DNA of 8,234 nucleotides. Source: JBGPMO01 sp041487075 (GTDB taxonomy: Bacteria > Patescibacteriota > Minisyncoccia > UBA6257 > 1-14-0-10-40-38). The notes under the pieces were generated by a model, which had not been told where the DNA came from, ran no database searches, and saw only the letters and a program-made list of their open reading frames with translations. The DNA lies in contig JBGPMO010000030.1 in NCBI GenBank assembly GCA_041487075.1, positions 1 to 8,234 on the forward strand, given 5' to 3'. The position numbers were made by a program, and so were the translations under genes. Every line of letters begins with the position of its first letter. The stretch's first letter is position 1. This document shows, in pieces, positions 1 to 6,152 of this stretch.

Positions 1-65
1 ACAAGGCTCTGGAGTTTCTGCACCGGAACACCCGGGTCCAAACGAAGGCCGCAGGGAACGGCTGA
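1..65 (+). CDS. tig: C-terminal end of probable trigger factor (partial)
   Basis: The reading frame starting at base 3 encodes KALEFLHRNTRVQTKAAGNG and ends at TGA 63-65; the rest of the gene lies left of the window. Many trigger factor proteins end with a helix of the type xALxFLxxNxxV. A tig gene directly upstream of clpP is a classic bacterial arrangement, in which trigger factor folds nascent chains at the ribosome exit and has peptidyl-prolyl isomerase activity. The call rests on only 20 residues plus the neighbour. It is therefore tentative, and the two other forward frames are also open here. The gap to the clpP start is 38 nt, which would fit an operon. Confidence 0.5.
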   Translation, partial: KALEFLHRNTRVQTKAAGNG

Positions 66-103
66 TCTTCGGACCAGGTCCTCAGCGCACCCGACCATCA
101 GGC

Positions 104-721
104 ATGCGACATTCCGACGAGACCGCGCCACGCGCGACAACGCTCATCCCCATGGTCGTCGAACAGACGAATCGGGGCGAGCGTGCGTACGATATTTATT
201 CACGCCTCTTAAAGGAACGGATTATCTTTTTGGGCGGCCCGATTAGCGACACGATGGCAAATCTTGTCATCGCACAGCTTTTATTTCTTGAGCACGAGGA
301 TCCCAAAAAAGACATCAGAATTTATTTGAATACTCCGGGCGGATCAGTGACTGCAGGGCTTGCCATCTATGATGCTATGCAGTACGTAAAGCCCGATGTT
401 TCAACCATCTGCGTTGGTATGGCGGCTTCGATGGGCGCCGTGCTCTTGGCTTCCGGCGCCAAGGGCAAACGCCTTGCACTCCCTAATTCCGAAATCCTGC
501 TGCACCAGGTGATGGGTGGAGCGGAGGGCCAGGCAATTGAGGTGGAAATCACCGCGCGCCATATTATTAAGATTAAGGATCGATTAAATCAGGTGCTTGC
601 AAAGCATACTGGCCAGCCGCTTGGGAAGATTGAAAAAGATACGGACCGCGATTTTTACCTTACATCAGCCGAAGCAAAGGATTACGGGCTGCTTGATGAA
701 GTGATTAAAAATAAGCGGTAG
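104..721 (+). CDS. clpP: ATP-dependent Clp protease proteolytic subunit ClpP
   Basis: Serine peptidase of family S14. It forms a barrel of two heptameric rings that degrades proteins fed in by ClpX or ClpA/C-type unfoldases in the cytoplasm. The 205-residue length is typical. The MVVEQTNRGERAYDIYSRLL segment begins at residue 17, and the catalytic triad is recognisable: Ser109 in GMAASMG, His134 in LLHQVMGG and Asp183 in DTDRD, with the same spacing as in the E. coli enzyme. The conserved NTPGGSVTAGLAIYD handle region is at residues 76-90. The ATG at 104 gives a 16-residue leader like the propeptide of other ClpPs, but there is no clear ribosome binding site. The frame is open to the left edge, and an alternative ATG lies at 152. 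No clpX follows; tyrS does. Confidence 0.96.
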   Translation: MRHSDETAPRATTLIPMVVEQTNRGERAYDIYSRLLKERIIFLGGPISDTMANLVIAQLLFLEHEDPKKDIRIYLNTPGGSVTAGLAIYDAMQYVKPDVSTICVGMAASMGAVLLASGAKGKRLALPNSEILLHQVMGGAEGQAIEVEITARHIIKIKDRLNQVLAKHTGQPLGKIEKDTDRDFYLTSAEAKDYGLLDEVIKNKR

Positions 722-756
722 CGACAAGGAAAAGGCGACAAGCGGCAAGGACGAGG

Positions 757-784
757 GAAGCGGGCAGATGCTCGCTTCTTTTTT
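757..784 (+). terminator. Rho-independent terminator after clpP
   Basis: The inverted repeat GAAGCG (757-762) / CGCTTC (773-778) can be extended inward by a G-T and a G-C pair. It is followed at once by six T (779-784). It should end the tig-clpP transcript 14 nt before the tyrS start, so tyrS probably needs its own promoter or readthrough. Confidence 0.75.
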
Positions 785-798
785 GTGTTTCAGATAAA

Positions 799-2022
799 AT
801 GATCGATATGCCGATACTCACTGATCAGAATCTTATCCACGAAGCGATTACTCGCGCAGTGGAAAAGATTTATCCCTCAAGCGAAGCATTCCAAAAAGAA
901 CTTTCTTCTGGCCGCCGACTTCGCATTTACTACGGCGTGGATCCGACGAGCCCTCATTTGCACCTCGGGCATGCTATCCCCCTCTTTATCCTCCGCCGCC
1001 TCCAGGATCTTGGTCATGAGATTATTTTTTTGATTGGTGATTTCACTGCGCGCATCGGCGATCCGACAGATAAGCTTGCCGCGCGGAAACCGCTCTCCGC
1101 CCACGAGGTGAAAGCGAATTTTACCACCTTCAAAAAACAGGCATCGCGTATTATTAAATTTTCTGCCGAGAATAAGGCACGTGTAGCATTCAATTCAAAA
1201 TGGCTTGCGAAGATGAATCTGGAAGATGTGGTGAGGCTTGCCCAATATTTCACGGTTCAGCAGATGATGGAGCGCGATATGTTCGAGGAACGGATGCGAT
1301 CCGGGAAACCGATTGGGCTGCATGAATTTTTGTATCCCCTGCTTCAGGGGTACGACTCGGTGGCACTTGATGTTGATGTAGAAATTGGCGGGAACGACCA
1401 GACGTTTAACATGCTCATGGGGCGTGATCTCTTGCGTAGTATAAAGGCCAAGGAAAAGTTTGTGCTTGCCGCAAAGCTTTTAGTAGACCCCGGAACCGGA
1501 AAAAAACTTGGGAAAACCGAAGGCGTCCCACTCATAAACCTTGATGATGCGCCAGGAGAAATGTTTGGGAAGATTATGGCGATGGGAGACGGCGCGATTG
1601 CGCCTCTCGCCGAATATTGCACCACGCTCTCCTTAGACGATGTGCTGGCATTACAGTCTCTTGCCGCAACAAAACCGCGTGACGCAAAACTAAAGGTTGC
1701 AGAGGCGATAGTGGCCGCTGTGACCACTGGCGTTGCCGCACGCAAGGCGCGGAAAGCATTCATAGCTGTTTTTTCTGGAGATCAAAAACCAGAAGCAATG
1801 CCGGAGATAATCATAGGCGCCACATCAATGAATCTAACCGAACTTCTTTTTGAAGCGAAGCTTGCGCCTTCAAAAAGCGAAGCCCGCCGCTTGGTGGAGC
1901 AGGGTGGGGTGCGGGTGAATGACGAAAAGAAGAGCGATCCGAACGAAATCATTTTACTTGGCCGTGGTATCGTGCTTCAAGTTGGCCCGAGAAGGTTTGT
2001 GCGCGTGCGTGGATCTGCGTAA
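799..2022 (+). CDS. tyrS: Tyrosine--tRNA ligase
   Basis: Class I aminoacyl-tRNA synthetase that activates tyrosine with ATP and charges tRNA-Tyr in the cytoplasm. The HIGH signature appears as HLGH at residues 55-58 within YGVDPTSPHLHLGH. The KMSKS loop is KLGKT at 236-240. The tyrosine-binding region includes YPLLQGYDSVAL (179-190) and GGNDQTFNMLMGRDLL (197-212). The C-terminal part, from about residue 343, is an S4-type RNA-binding domain (SEARRLVEQGGVRVND). At 407 residues the length is normal for the bacterial enzyme. Two in-frame ATGs, at 799 and 808, are possible starts. A weak AT-rich GATAAAAT element abuts the first, so a leaderless start at 808 (MPILTDQ) is plausible; neither has a ribosome binding site. 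The 3' end overlaps a convergent small gene by 69 bp. Confidence 0.95.
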   Translation: MIDMPILTDQNLIHEAITRAVEKIYPSSEAFQKELSSGRRLRIYYGVDPTSPHLHLGHAIPLFILRRLQDLGHEIIFLIGDFTARIGDPTDKLAARKPLSAHEVKANFTTFKKQASRIIKFSAENKARVAFNSKWLAKMNLEDVVRLAQYFTVQQMMERDMFEERMRSGKPIGLHEFLYPLLQGYDSVALDVDVEIGGNDQTFNMLMGRDLLRSIKAKEKFVLAAKLLVDPGTGKKLGKTEGVPLINLDDAPGEMFGKIMAMGDGAIAPLAEYCTTLSLDDVLALQSLAATKPRDAKLKVAEAIVAAVTTGVAARKARKAFIAVFSGDQKPEAMPEIIIGATSMNLTELLFEAKLAPSKSEARRLVEQGGVRVNDEKKSDPNEIILLGRGIVLQVGPRRFVRVRGSA

Positions 2023-2235
2023 CTTCCTTCCACGAAGGAAGTTGAAATAGACAATCAGGCTATCTACGAAAAAGCCGATTACACCTATGGCCAAAAGGAG
2101 TAGGAGCCATCCGTGTCTTGGCGGCGCGCCATTCACAAACATATAAAAAGAAAGCCCTGCAATAAAGAGAAAAACCGGAGCGCCTAAAATGTCGAAATAT
2201 TCTGCGTGCGGGAACAGGATGTTTTTATTGAACAT
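1954..2235 (-). CDS. Small membrane protein, two predicted helices, unknown function
   Basis: A 93-residue protein with two hydrophobic helices, at about residues 18-36 and 42-66, the second ending in VDSLIVYFNFL. The N-terminal HAEYFDILGAP segment before the first helix resembles small uncharacterised membrane proteins I remember from Parcubacteria genomes; no function is known to me. The ATG lies 7 nt beyond the discriminator base of tRNA-Gly on the same strand, so it is probably cotranscribed with and released from the tRNA by 3' processing. It has no Shine-Dalgarno sequence. The basic tail (residues 72-93) is encoded antisense to the end of tyrS and looks unlike the rest. The original gene may have ended near residue 68-71, where a strong hairpin sits. 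The hydrophobic pattern, which is unlike a shadow reading frame, supports a real gene. Confidence 0.72.
   Translation of the reverse strand: MFNKNILFPHAEYFDILGAPVFLFIAGLSFYMFVNGAPPRHGWLLLLLAIGVIGFFVDSLIVYFNFLRGRKLRRSTHAHKPSRANLKHDTTAK
2021..2043. terminator. 10-bp perfect inverted repeat between convergent genes (possible bidirectional terminator)
   Basis: AACTTCCTTC (2021-2030) and GAAGGAAGTT (2034-2043) form a perfect 10-bp stem with a 3-nt loop, starting one base inside the tyrS stop codon. No T-tract follows on either strand, so it is not a canonical intrinsic terminator. Its place between converging genes still suggests a role in 3' end formation or mRNA stability. Confidence 0.45.
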
Positions 2236-2242
2236 TGTTAAG

Positions 2243-2313
2243 AGCGGGATACCGGAATCGAACCGGCGCCTGGACCTTGGAAGGGTCCCGTACTGCCATT
2301 ATACTAATCCCGC
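2243..2313 (-). tRNA. tRNA-Gly (anticodon TCC)
   Basis: Read on the minus strand, the acceptor stem is GCGGGAT (2313-2307) pairing with ATCCCGC (2250-2244), with discriminator T at 2243. The D arm contains TAGTATAATGGCAGTA, the anticodon stem-loop is GGACC-CTTCCAA-GGTCC with anticodon TCC (2281-2279), and the T loop is TTCGATT. CCA is not encoded (CTT follows). The small membrane protein gene begins 7 nt after the discriminator base on the same strand. Confidence 0.95.
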
Positions 2314-2333
2314 AAAATATTTTTTGAATGAGT

Positions 2334-2391
2334 CTTGGAAACTTACCTGCGGGCAGGCAGGGCTAAGGTAATGCCATTATACGATACCCGC
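2334..2391 (-). pseudogene. Half tRNA-Gly(TCC) pseudogene interrupted by a palindrome
   Basis: Read on the minus strand, GCGGGTATCGTATAATGGC (from 2391) and then ATTACCTTAGCC closely match the 5' half of a bacterial glyT-type tRNA-Gly, by recall of E. coli tRNA-Gly(UCC). At the anticodon loop a 20-bp block (2360-2341) interrupts the gene, after which the loop sequence TTCCAAG (2340-2334) resumes. The 3' anticodon stem, T arm and acceptor strand are absent; AT-rich sequence and the intact tRNA-Gly follow. It cannot fold as a tRNA. Confidence 0.7.
2341..2366. repeat. GC-rich palindrome inserted in the tRNA-Gly remnant
   Basis: On the plus strand CTTA-CCTGC (2342-2350) pairs with GCAGG-(GC)-TAAG (2356-2366) around the loop GGGCA, giving a 9-bp stem with a 2-nt bulge. 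The CCTGC/GCAGG core resembles short palindromic repeats that I recall being scattered through some Parcubacteria genomes; this was not checked. Copies elsewhere in the genome would show that it is a dispersed element. Confidence 0.55.
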
Positions 2392-2396
2392 GACAA

Positions 2397-2425
2397 TTGA
2401 TTTTTATCGTACTTTTTTCTATACT
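2397..2425 (+). promoter_or_regulatory. Sigma70-type promoter for a leaderless gene
   Basis: TTGATT (2397-2402), a 17-bp spacer and TATACT (2420-2425). Transcription would begin about 7-8 nt after the -10 box, which is at or next to the ATG at 2434. The mRNA would then have essentially no 5' leader, which fits the lack of a ribosome binding site. Confidence 0.6.
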
Positions 2426-2433
2426 ATTTTGCA

Positions 2434-3030
2434 ATGAGCGGGCGATTCAAAATGGTGATAACGTCTTCTCTGATTGGTGCAGGAATTTATGTTGCCGCCT
2501 CTTTTTTTACGTCGTTATTTATCCCTGCTAAAAATGTGCCTGCGGAGTTTTCCGAGGCGCGCATCCAAGGCGCGGAACTTGCGCGGCAGATTGTTACACT
2601 CTCGGATGCTTCGCTTGCGAACCTCGATCGTATTGCCGAATTCGACCGCAGAGGCAATTCGACTCAAGCGCTTTCCTCGGTTGCCGAGGCTGTTATTCAA
2701 AATCGGCGGATCCAAGACGAAGCTATCCAGCTTTCTTCTGAACTTGAGCGCATGGCGCGTTTACTTGATAACATTAAGCCATCAGAAGCCCGGATACTCG
2801 CGACCGAGGCGGTCAGTTCCGAGGTTGCGCTTGTCTCACGGTTGCTCCGCTATCAAGACTATTTTGGGCAGCTATTCCAGGTACTTGATGCAAAATTCCA
2901 ACATCGTGCTAAAGATGTTGACAACAAAGTGCATGAGCTTGTTTCAAAAATCAATGAAGAAGCATCTGCTATCAATGATTCAAACGGCAGATTTACTGAA
3001 TCACTCGCGGAATTTGATAAGCTGTTTTAA
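2434..3030 (+). CDS. Membrane-anchored helical protein of unknown function
   Basis: A 198-residue protein that I do not recognise as a named family. Residues 8-31 form one hydrophobic segment after a short basic start (MSGRFK), so it is probably a signal anchor with the rest outside the membrane. Residues 38-198 are almost entirely helix-forming and rich in Ala, Glu, Leu and Ser with heptad-like spacing. They include a predicted coiled coil around residues 82-115 and another around 150-195, with no Cys and no catalytic motif. A promoter 8 nt upstream suggests a leaderless transcript. The gene stands alone, between the tRNA-Gly region on the other strand and a tRNA pair downstream. An envelope or scaffold role is possible but is only a guess from the architecture. 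Confidence 0.75.
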   Translation: MSGRFKMVITSSLIGAGIYVAASFFTSLFIPAKNVPAEFSEARIQGAELARQIVTLSDASLANLDRIAEFDRRGNSTQALSSVAEAVIQNRRIQDEAIQLSSELERMARLLDNIKPSEARILATEAVSSEVALVSRLLRYQDYFGQLFQVLDAKFQHRAKDVDNKVHELVSKINEEASAINDSNGRFTESLAEFDKLF

Positions 3031-3031
3031 T

Positions 3032-3085
3032 GATAGTAATGAAGCATTGGTTTATTTTACTAATTGCCTTTTAGTCGTTACTATC
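3032..3085 (+). repeat. Inverted repeat GATAGTAA/TTACTATC after the 2434-3030 gene
   Basis: GATAGTAA (3032-3039) and TTACTATC (3078-3085) form a perfect 8-bp inverted repeat with a 38-nt loop, just after the stop codon. The stem is AT-rich with no T-run after it. It may be a weak 3' structure or chance. The rest of the 3031-3134 gap shows nothing I can name. Confidence 0.3.
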
Positions 3086-3134
3086 TATCTTGGAAAGCAA
3101 ATGAGCTTATTCGTAGTAGCCTAAGCGTAAGTAG

Positions 3135-3205
3135 CGGGGTGTCGTATACTGGCAGTACGCGTGCTTTGGGAGCACGTAGACCGGGTTCGATTCCCGGCAC
3201 CCCGA
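3135..3205 (+). tRNA. tRNA-Pro (anticodon TGG)
   Basis: Acceptor stem CGGGGTG (3135-3141) pairs with CACCCCG (3198-3204), with discriminator A at 3205. The anticodon stem-loop is CGTGC-TTTGGGA-GCACG with TGG at 3167-3169. The T arm is CCGGG-TTCGATT-CCCGG. CCA is present directly after (3206-3208), unlike the other tRNAs here, so the mature end may be encoded. tRNA-Arg starts 4 nt after the discriminator base, so the two are almost certainly one transcript. Confidence 0.96.
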
Positions 3206-3209
3206 CCAG

Positions 3210-3281
3210 GCCCTCGTCGTTCAACGGATAGGACGGCGGGCTTCTATCCCGCTAATGGGGGTTCGATTCCCTCCGGGGGCA
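3210..3281 (+). tRNA. tRNA-Arg (anticodon TCT)
   Basis: Acceptor stem GCCCTCG (3210-3216) pairs with CGGGGGC (3274-3280) through one T-G pair, with discriminator A at 3281. The anticodon stem-loop is GCGGG-CTTCTAT-CCCGC with TCT at 3243-3245, reading AGA. The T loop is TTCGATT. CCA is not encoded. It lies just downstream of tRNA-Pro and is followed 4 nt later by a strong terminator. Confidence 0.96.
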
Positions 3282-3285
3282 CACT

Positions 3286-3314
3286 CTAAAACCCGCTTGA
3301 TGAGCGGGTTTTAG
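3286..3314. terminator. Bidirectional intrinsic terminator between the tRNA pair and nrdJ
   Basis: CTAAAACCCGCT (3286-3297) and AGCGGGTTTTAG (3303-3314) form a perfect 12-bp stem with loop TGATG. The four A on one side and four T on the other give a U-run in both directions. It can end the Pro-Arg tRNA transcript and the convergent nrdJ transcript, whose stop codon is 27 nt away. Confidence 0.9.
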
Positions 3315-3340
3315 CTTTAAGCCTTGAATGGTAAGTTAAT

Positions 3341-6073
3341 TCACGAGCATCCCCCATTCGAAGTTCCGCACTGGAGGCACGTGGTGCAGTTGCCGGTGCG
3401 GACCATCATGCCTCCGCAGTGTTTGCATACGGTTTCAGCAGTCACAAAATTGCCTAGTCTTTTTGGTGCGGGGATCGCGGTTACGAGCTTGACCTCGGTG
3501 GCTCCCGACACCTCTCCTTCTCTATGAGCGCGTGCCATACCGAATTCTTCAAGCTCATCGTCAGAGAGGAAGCGAAGCCCCAAATAGCGGAAGATGTAGT
3601 CCAAGATGCTCGTGGCAACTTGGATGTCCGGGTTTTTGGTAAACCCCGATGGCTCAAATCGGCTGTGGATGTATTTATGGCAGAGTTCTTTCATAGGCAC
3701 GCCATACTGCAGTGCCATAGAGACCGAGATGGCGAATGAATCGAGAAGCCCCGAGAGCGTGCTTCCCTGCTTTGCGATGCGGATGAAAATTTCTGCCGGC
3801 TCTCCCGTTTCAAATATACTATGGGTAAGATAGCCTTCATGCCCAGCGATCGAGAATTTATGGGTTTCAGAGCTTCTGGTTGCGGGAAGTTTTCTCCGCG
3901 AGATTCCGGCCCCTACCACCTTCTCTTTTGTCCCGCTCCCGGCGGTTTGGAGCGGCTGTGATGCTTTTGATCCATCACGGTACACGGCAAATGCTTTGAT
4001 GCCGAGTTTCCATGCCATGGTGTAGGCGTCTGCGATTTCTTCTTTAGTGACCTCACTCGACATGTTGAAGGTTTTCGAAATTGCCCCCGAGATGAAAGGT
4101 TGTACTGCGGCGACAAGTTTCACGTGACCCTGCCAGTGAATAGCGCGCGTGCCTTTTCCTGGTTTTACTGCACAATCAAAAATGGCGAGATGTTCTTCTT
4201 TGAAGCCGGGTGCGCCTTCTATCGTTCCCGTTTCTTTAATCCAGGTAGTAATACTATCTACTTCGTGTTCGCGGTAATTTAATTTTCGGAGCGCTCTCGA
4301 AACACCTTGGTTTACAATCGTCATCCAACCGCCGCCCACGAGTTGTTTCATTTTCACGAGCGAGAAATCAGGCTCGATACCGGTGGTGTCACAATCCATT
4401 TTCAAAGCAATGGTGCCGGTCGGCGCAATGACCGTGACCTGCGAGTTGCGGAACCCCTGCTCTTCTCCTATAGCGAGCGCTTCGTCCCATACTGCCTCCG
4501 CGGCACTCGCGAGATCGGGATCGTCAAGGTATTCTTTTTTGATTGCCTGCGCAGCTCTCCGATGTTTTGCAATAACGCGGAGCATGGGCTTCCGGTTCAC
4601 TTTAAATCCGGCGAACGTGCCTTTCACGCGCGCCATTTCACCGGAGTACCGGTATGCCTCGCCCGCAAGGACGGAGGAGATGGCGCCAGCCCACGCACGC
4701 CCTTCTTCTGAATCATAGGGCAGACCTTTCGTCATAAGCAGTGCGCCTAAATTGGCGTATCCCAGGCCCAATTCCCGGAAATTGCGGGCATTTTCCGTTA
4801 TTTTTTCCGTGGGATAACTTGATCCTTCCACAATAATATCTTGCGCAAGGATAAAGATATCAACCGCTTGCTTGAATTCTCGTACGGCGAATGTCCCATC
4901 CTCACGGAGAAATTTGAGCAGGTTAATGGAGGCAAGGTTACAGGCGGAGTTATCGAGATGCATGTATTCCGCACAAGGGTTCGAGGCATTGATGCGGCCG
5001 GAGGCCGGGCAGGTGTGCCAATCGTTGATCGTGGTATCAAATTGCACGCCCGGGTCACCGCACTCCCATGCGGCCTCGGCGATTTCAAGAAGCAGATCGC
5101 GCGCACGAAGAGTATCAGCAACCTCCCCCGTGGTTCGCAATGTCGTTTGCCATTCACCGTCCGCCTCCACCGCTTTCATAAAATCATCGGTAATGCGTAC
5201 GGAGTTGTTGGCATTTTGAAATTGAACTGAAGTCCATGCGTCATTATTCAAGTCTGACATATCGAATCCGCCGGCGCGGAGTGCGTGCACCTTTTTTTCT
5301 TCCTCCGCTTTGCAACGGATGAATTCTAAAATGTCTGGGTGGTCAATATCGAGGACTACCATTTTCGCCGCACGTCGTGTGGTGCCGCCGGATTTAATCA
5401 TGCCCGCAACTGAGTCTGCGCCGCGCATGAAGGAAACCGGTCCGGATGCCTTACCTCCTTTTGATAGTGACTCACGCTTTGAACGGAGTCGCGAGAGGTT
5501 GATGCCAGCACCAGACCCGCCTTTAAAAATCATGCCTTCGTTCGAAATCCACTCAAGGATCGATTTCATATTGTCTTCAGCGGCGAGAATGAAACAGGCA
5601 GAGCATTGTGGGGTCTCCGTGGTCCCCACATTGAACCAAACCGGAGAATTGAATGAAGCTTTTTGATGGACGAGGAGGTGCGTAAGCTCATCCTCAAAAA
5701 TTTGTGCCTGTGAAGGGCTTCCAAAGTAACCAAACTTCTCTCCCCACTTCCGAATATTCTTTGCGACGCGCTCGATCATTTCTCGGAGGCTCTGTTCTCG
5801 CTCCGGTGAGCCAAGTTTTCCGCGGAAATATTTCGAAACCGTGATATTTATTGCATTGCCTGACCAAAACGCCGGAAATTCTACGTGGCGCTGTTCAAAA
5901 ACTTTTTTAGTCCCGCTTTCGATGATCGCATCTCGTTTCACCCACTTCATTTCATCAAAGGGATGCACGCTTGCCTTCGTAAAGACGCGAGAAAGTTTTG
6001 TGCCGGTGCGGTTTGAAATGTTCTCGACGGAAATTTTTTCTCTTCGGCTAGCGAGCACCTTAGTGCGAGACAT
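3341..6073 (-). CDS. nrdJ: Adenosylcobalamin-dependent (class II) ribonucleotide reductase
   Basis: Reduces ribonucleotides to deoxyribonucleotides using a thiyl radical generated from adenosylcobalamin, so it needs neither oxygen nor a small subunit. The 910-residue protein shows the expected order: NSPVWFNVG (142-150), CSACF (157-161, Cys160 the likely redox cysteine), FKGGSGAGINLSRLRS (183-198), NPCAE with the probable radical Cys367, and its redox partner Cys378 eleven residues later. PTGTI is at 551-555 and DTTGIEPDFSLVK at 562-574. From about 740 a TSCPD-like domain follows. The tail has six Cys (883, 886, 896, 899, 902, 909) in a zinc-ribbon-like CKHC...CTTCLQC arrangement ending GGCS, as in the NrdJ family. 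No ATP-cone is evident at the N-terminus. It is monocistronic, with its own promoter upstream and a shared terminator downstream. A DnaA box lies about 80 bp upstream. Confidence 0.95.
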   Translation of the reverse strand: MSRTKVLASRREKISVENISNRTGTKLSRVFTKASVHPFDEMKWVKRDAIIESGTKKVFEQRHVEFPAFWSGNAINITVSKYFRGKLGSPEREQSLREMIERVAKNIRKWGEKFGYFGSPSQAQIFEDELTHLLVHQKASFNSPVWFNVGTTETPQCSACFILAAEDNMKSILEWISNEGMIFKGGSGAGINLSRLRSKRESLSKGGKASGPVSFMRGADSVAGMIKSGGTTRRAAKMVVLDIDHPDILEFIRCKAEEEKKVHALRAGGFDMSDLNNDAWTSVQFQNANNSVRITDDFMKAVEADGEWQTTLRTTGEVADTLRARDLLLEIAEAAWECGDPGVQFDTTINDWHTCPASGRINASNPCAEYMHLDNSACNLASINLLKFLREDGTFAVREFKQAVDIFILAQDIIVEGSSYPTEKITENARNFRELGLGYANLGALLMTKGLPYDSEEGRAWAGAISSVLAGEAYRYSGEMARVKGTFAGFKVNRKPMLRVIAKHRRAAQAIKKEYLDDPDLASAAEAVWDEALAIGEEQGFRNSQVTVIAPTGTIALKMDCDTTGIEPDFSLVKMKQLVGGGWMTIVNQGVSRALRKLNYREHEVDSITTWIKETGTIEGAPGFKEEHLAIFDCAVKPGKGTRAIHWQGHVKLVAAVQPFISGAISKTFNMSSEVTKEEIADAYTMAWKLGIKAFAVYRDGSKASQPLQTAGSGTKEKVVGAGISRRKLPATRSSETHKFSIAGHEGYLTHSIFETGEPAEIFIRIAKQGSTLSGLLDSFAISVSMALQYGVPMKELCHKYIHSRFEPSGFTKNPDIQVATSILDYIFRYLGLRFLSDDELEEFGMARAHREGEVSGATEVKLVTAIPAPKRLGNFVTAETVCKHCGGMMVRTGNCTTCLQCGTSNGGCS

Positions 6074-6096
6074 GAGTGGGTGATGAAATTAGATTA

Positions 6097-6124
6097 ATAA
6101 TAGAGAGTACCTTTGTAGGTTCAA
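6097..6124 (-). promoter_or_regulatory. Predicted promoter of nrdJ
   Basis: On the minus strand TTGAAC (6124-6119), a 16-bp spacer and TATTAT (6102-6097). Transcription would start near 6090, giving a leader of roughly 15-18 nt before the ATG at 6073. No ribosome binding site is visible in it. Confidence 0.5.
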
Positions 6125-6152
6125 TTGTACTCCTCTCATTCGGCAACTGCTA

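Noticed and set aside
2189..2371. 60-codon plus-strand frame containing IPESNRRLDLGRVPYC
   Set aside because: It is the antisense translation of tRNA-Gly and part of the small membrane protein gene, not a real protein.
2334..2391. Intron-containing functional tRNA-Gly
   Set aside because: The 3' anticodon stem, T arm and 3' acceptor strand are missing downstream, so removing the 20-bp block does not restore a tRNA.
3090..3118. Promoter for the Pro-Arg tRNA pair (TTGGAA, 17 bp, GTAGTA)
   Set aside because: The -10 hexamer matches the consensus too poorly; the true promoter was not identified.
2474..3124. 216-codon frame overlapping the 2434-3030 gene
   Set aside because: Its composition is irregular (many Arg, Ser, Leu and Cys) with no domain logic, while the other frame has a promoter, a signal anchor and a coherent helical pattern.
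4307..4711. Long plus-strand frames opposite nrdJ (also 4841-5230 and 5310-5666)
   Set aside because: They are shadows of the well-supported nrdJ gene; none shows a recognisable motif.
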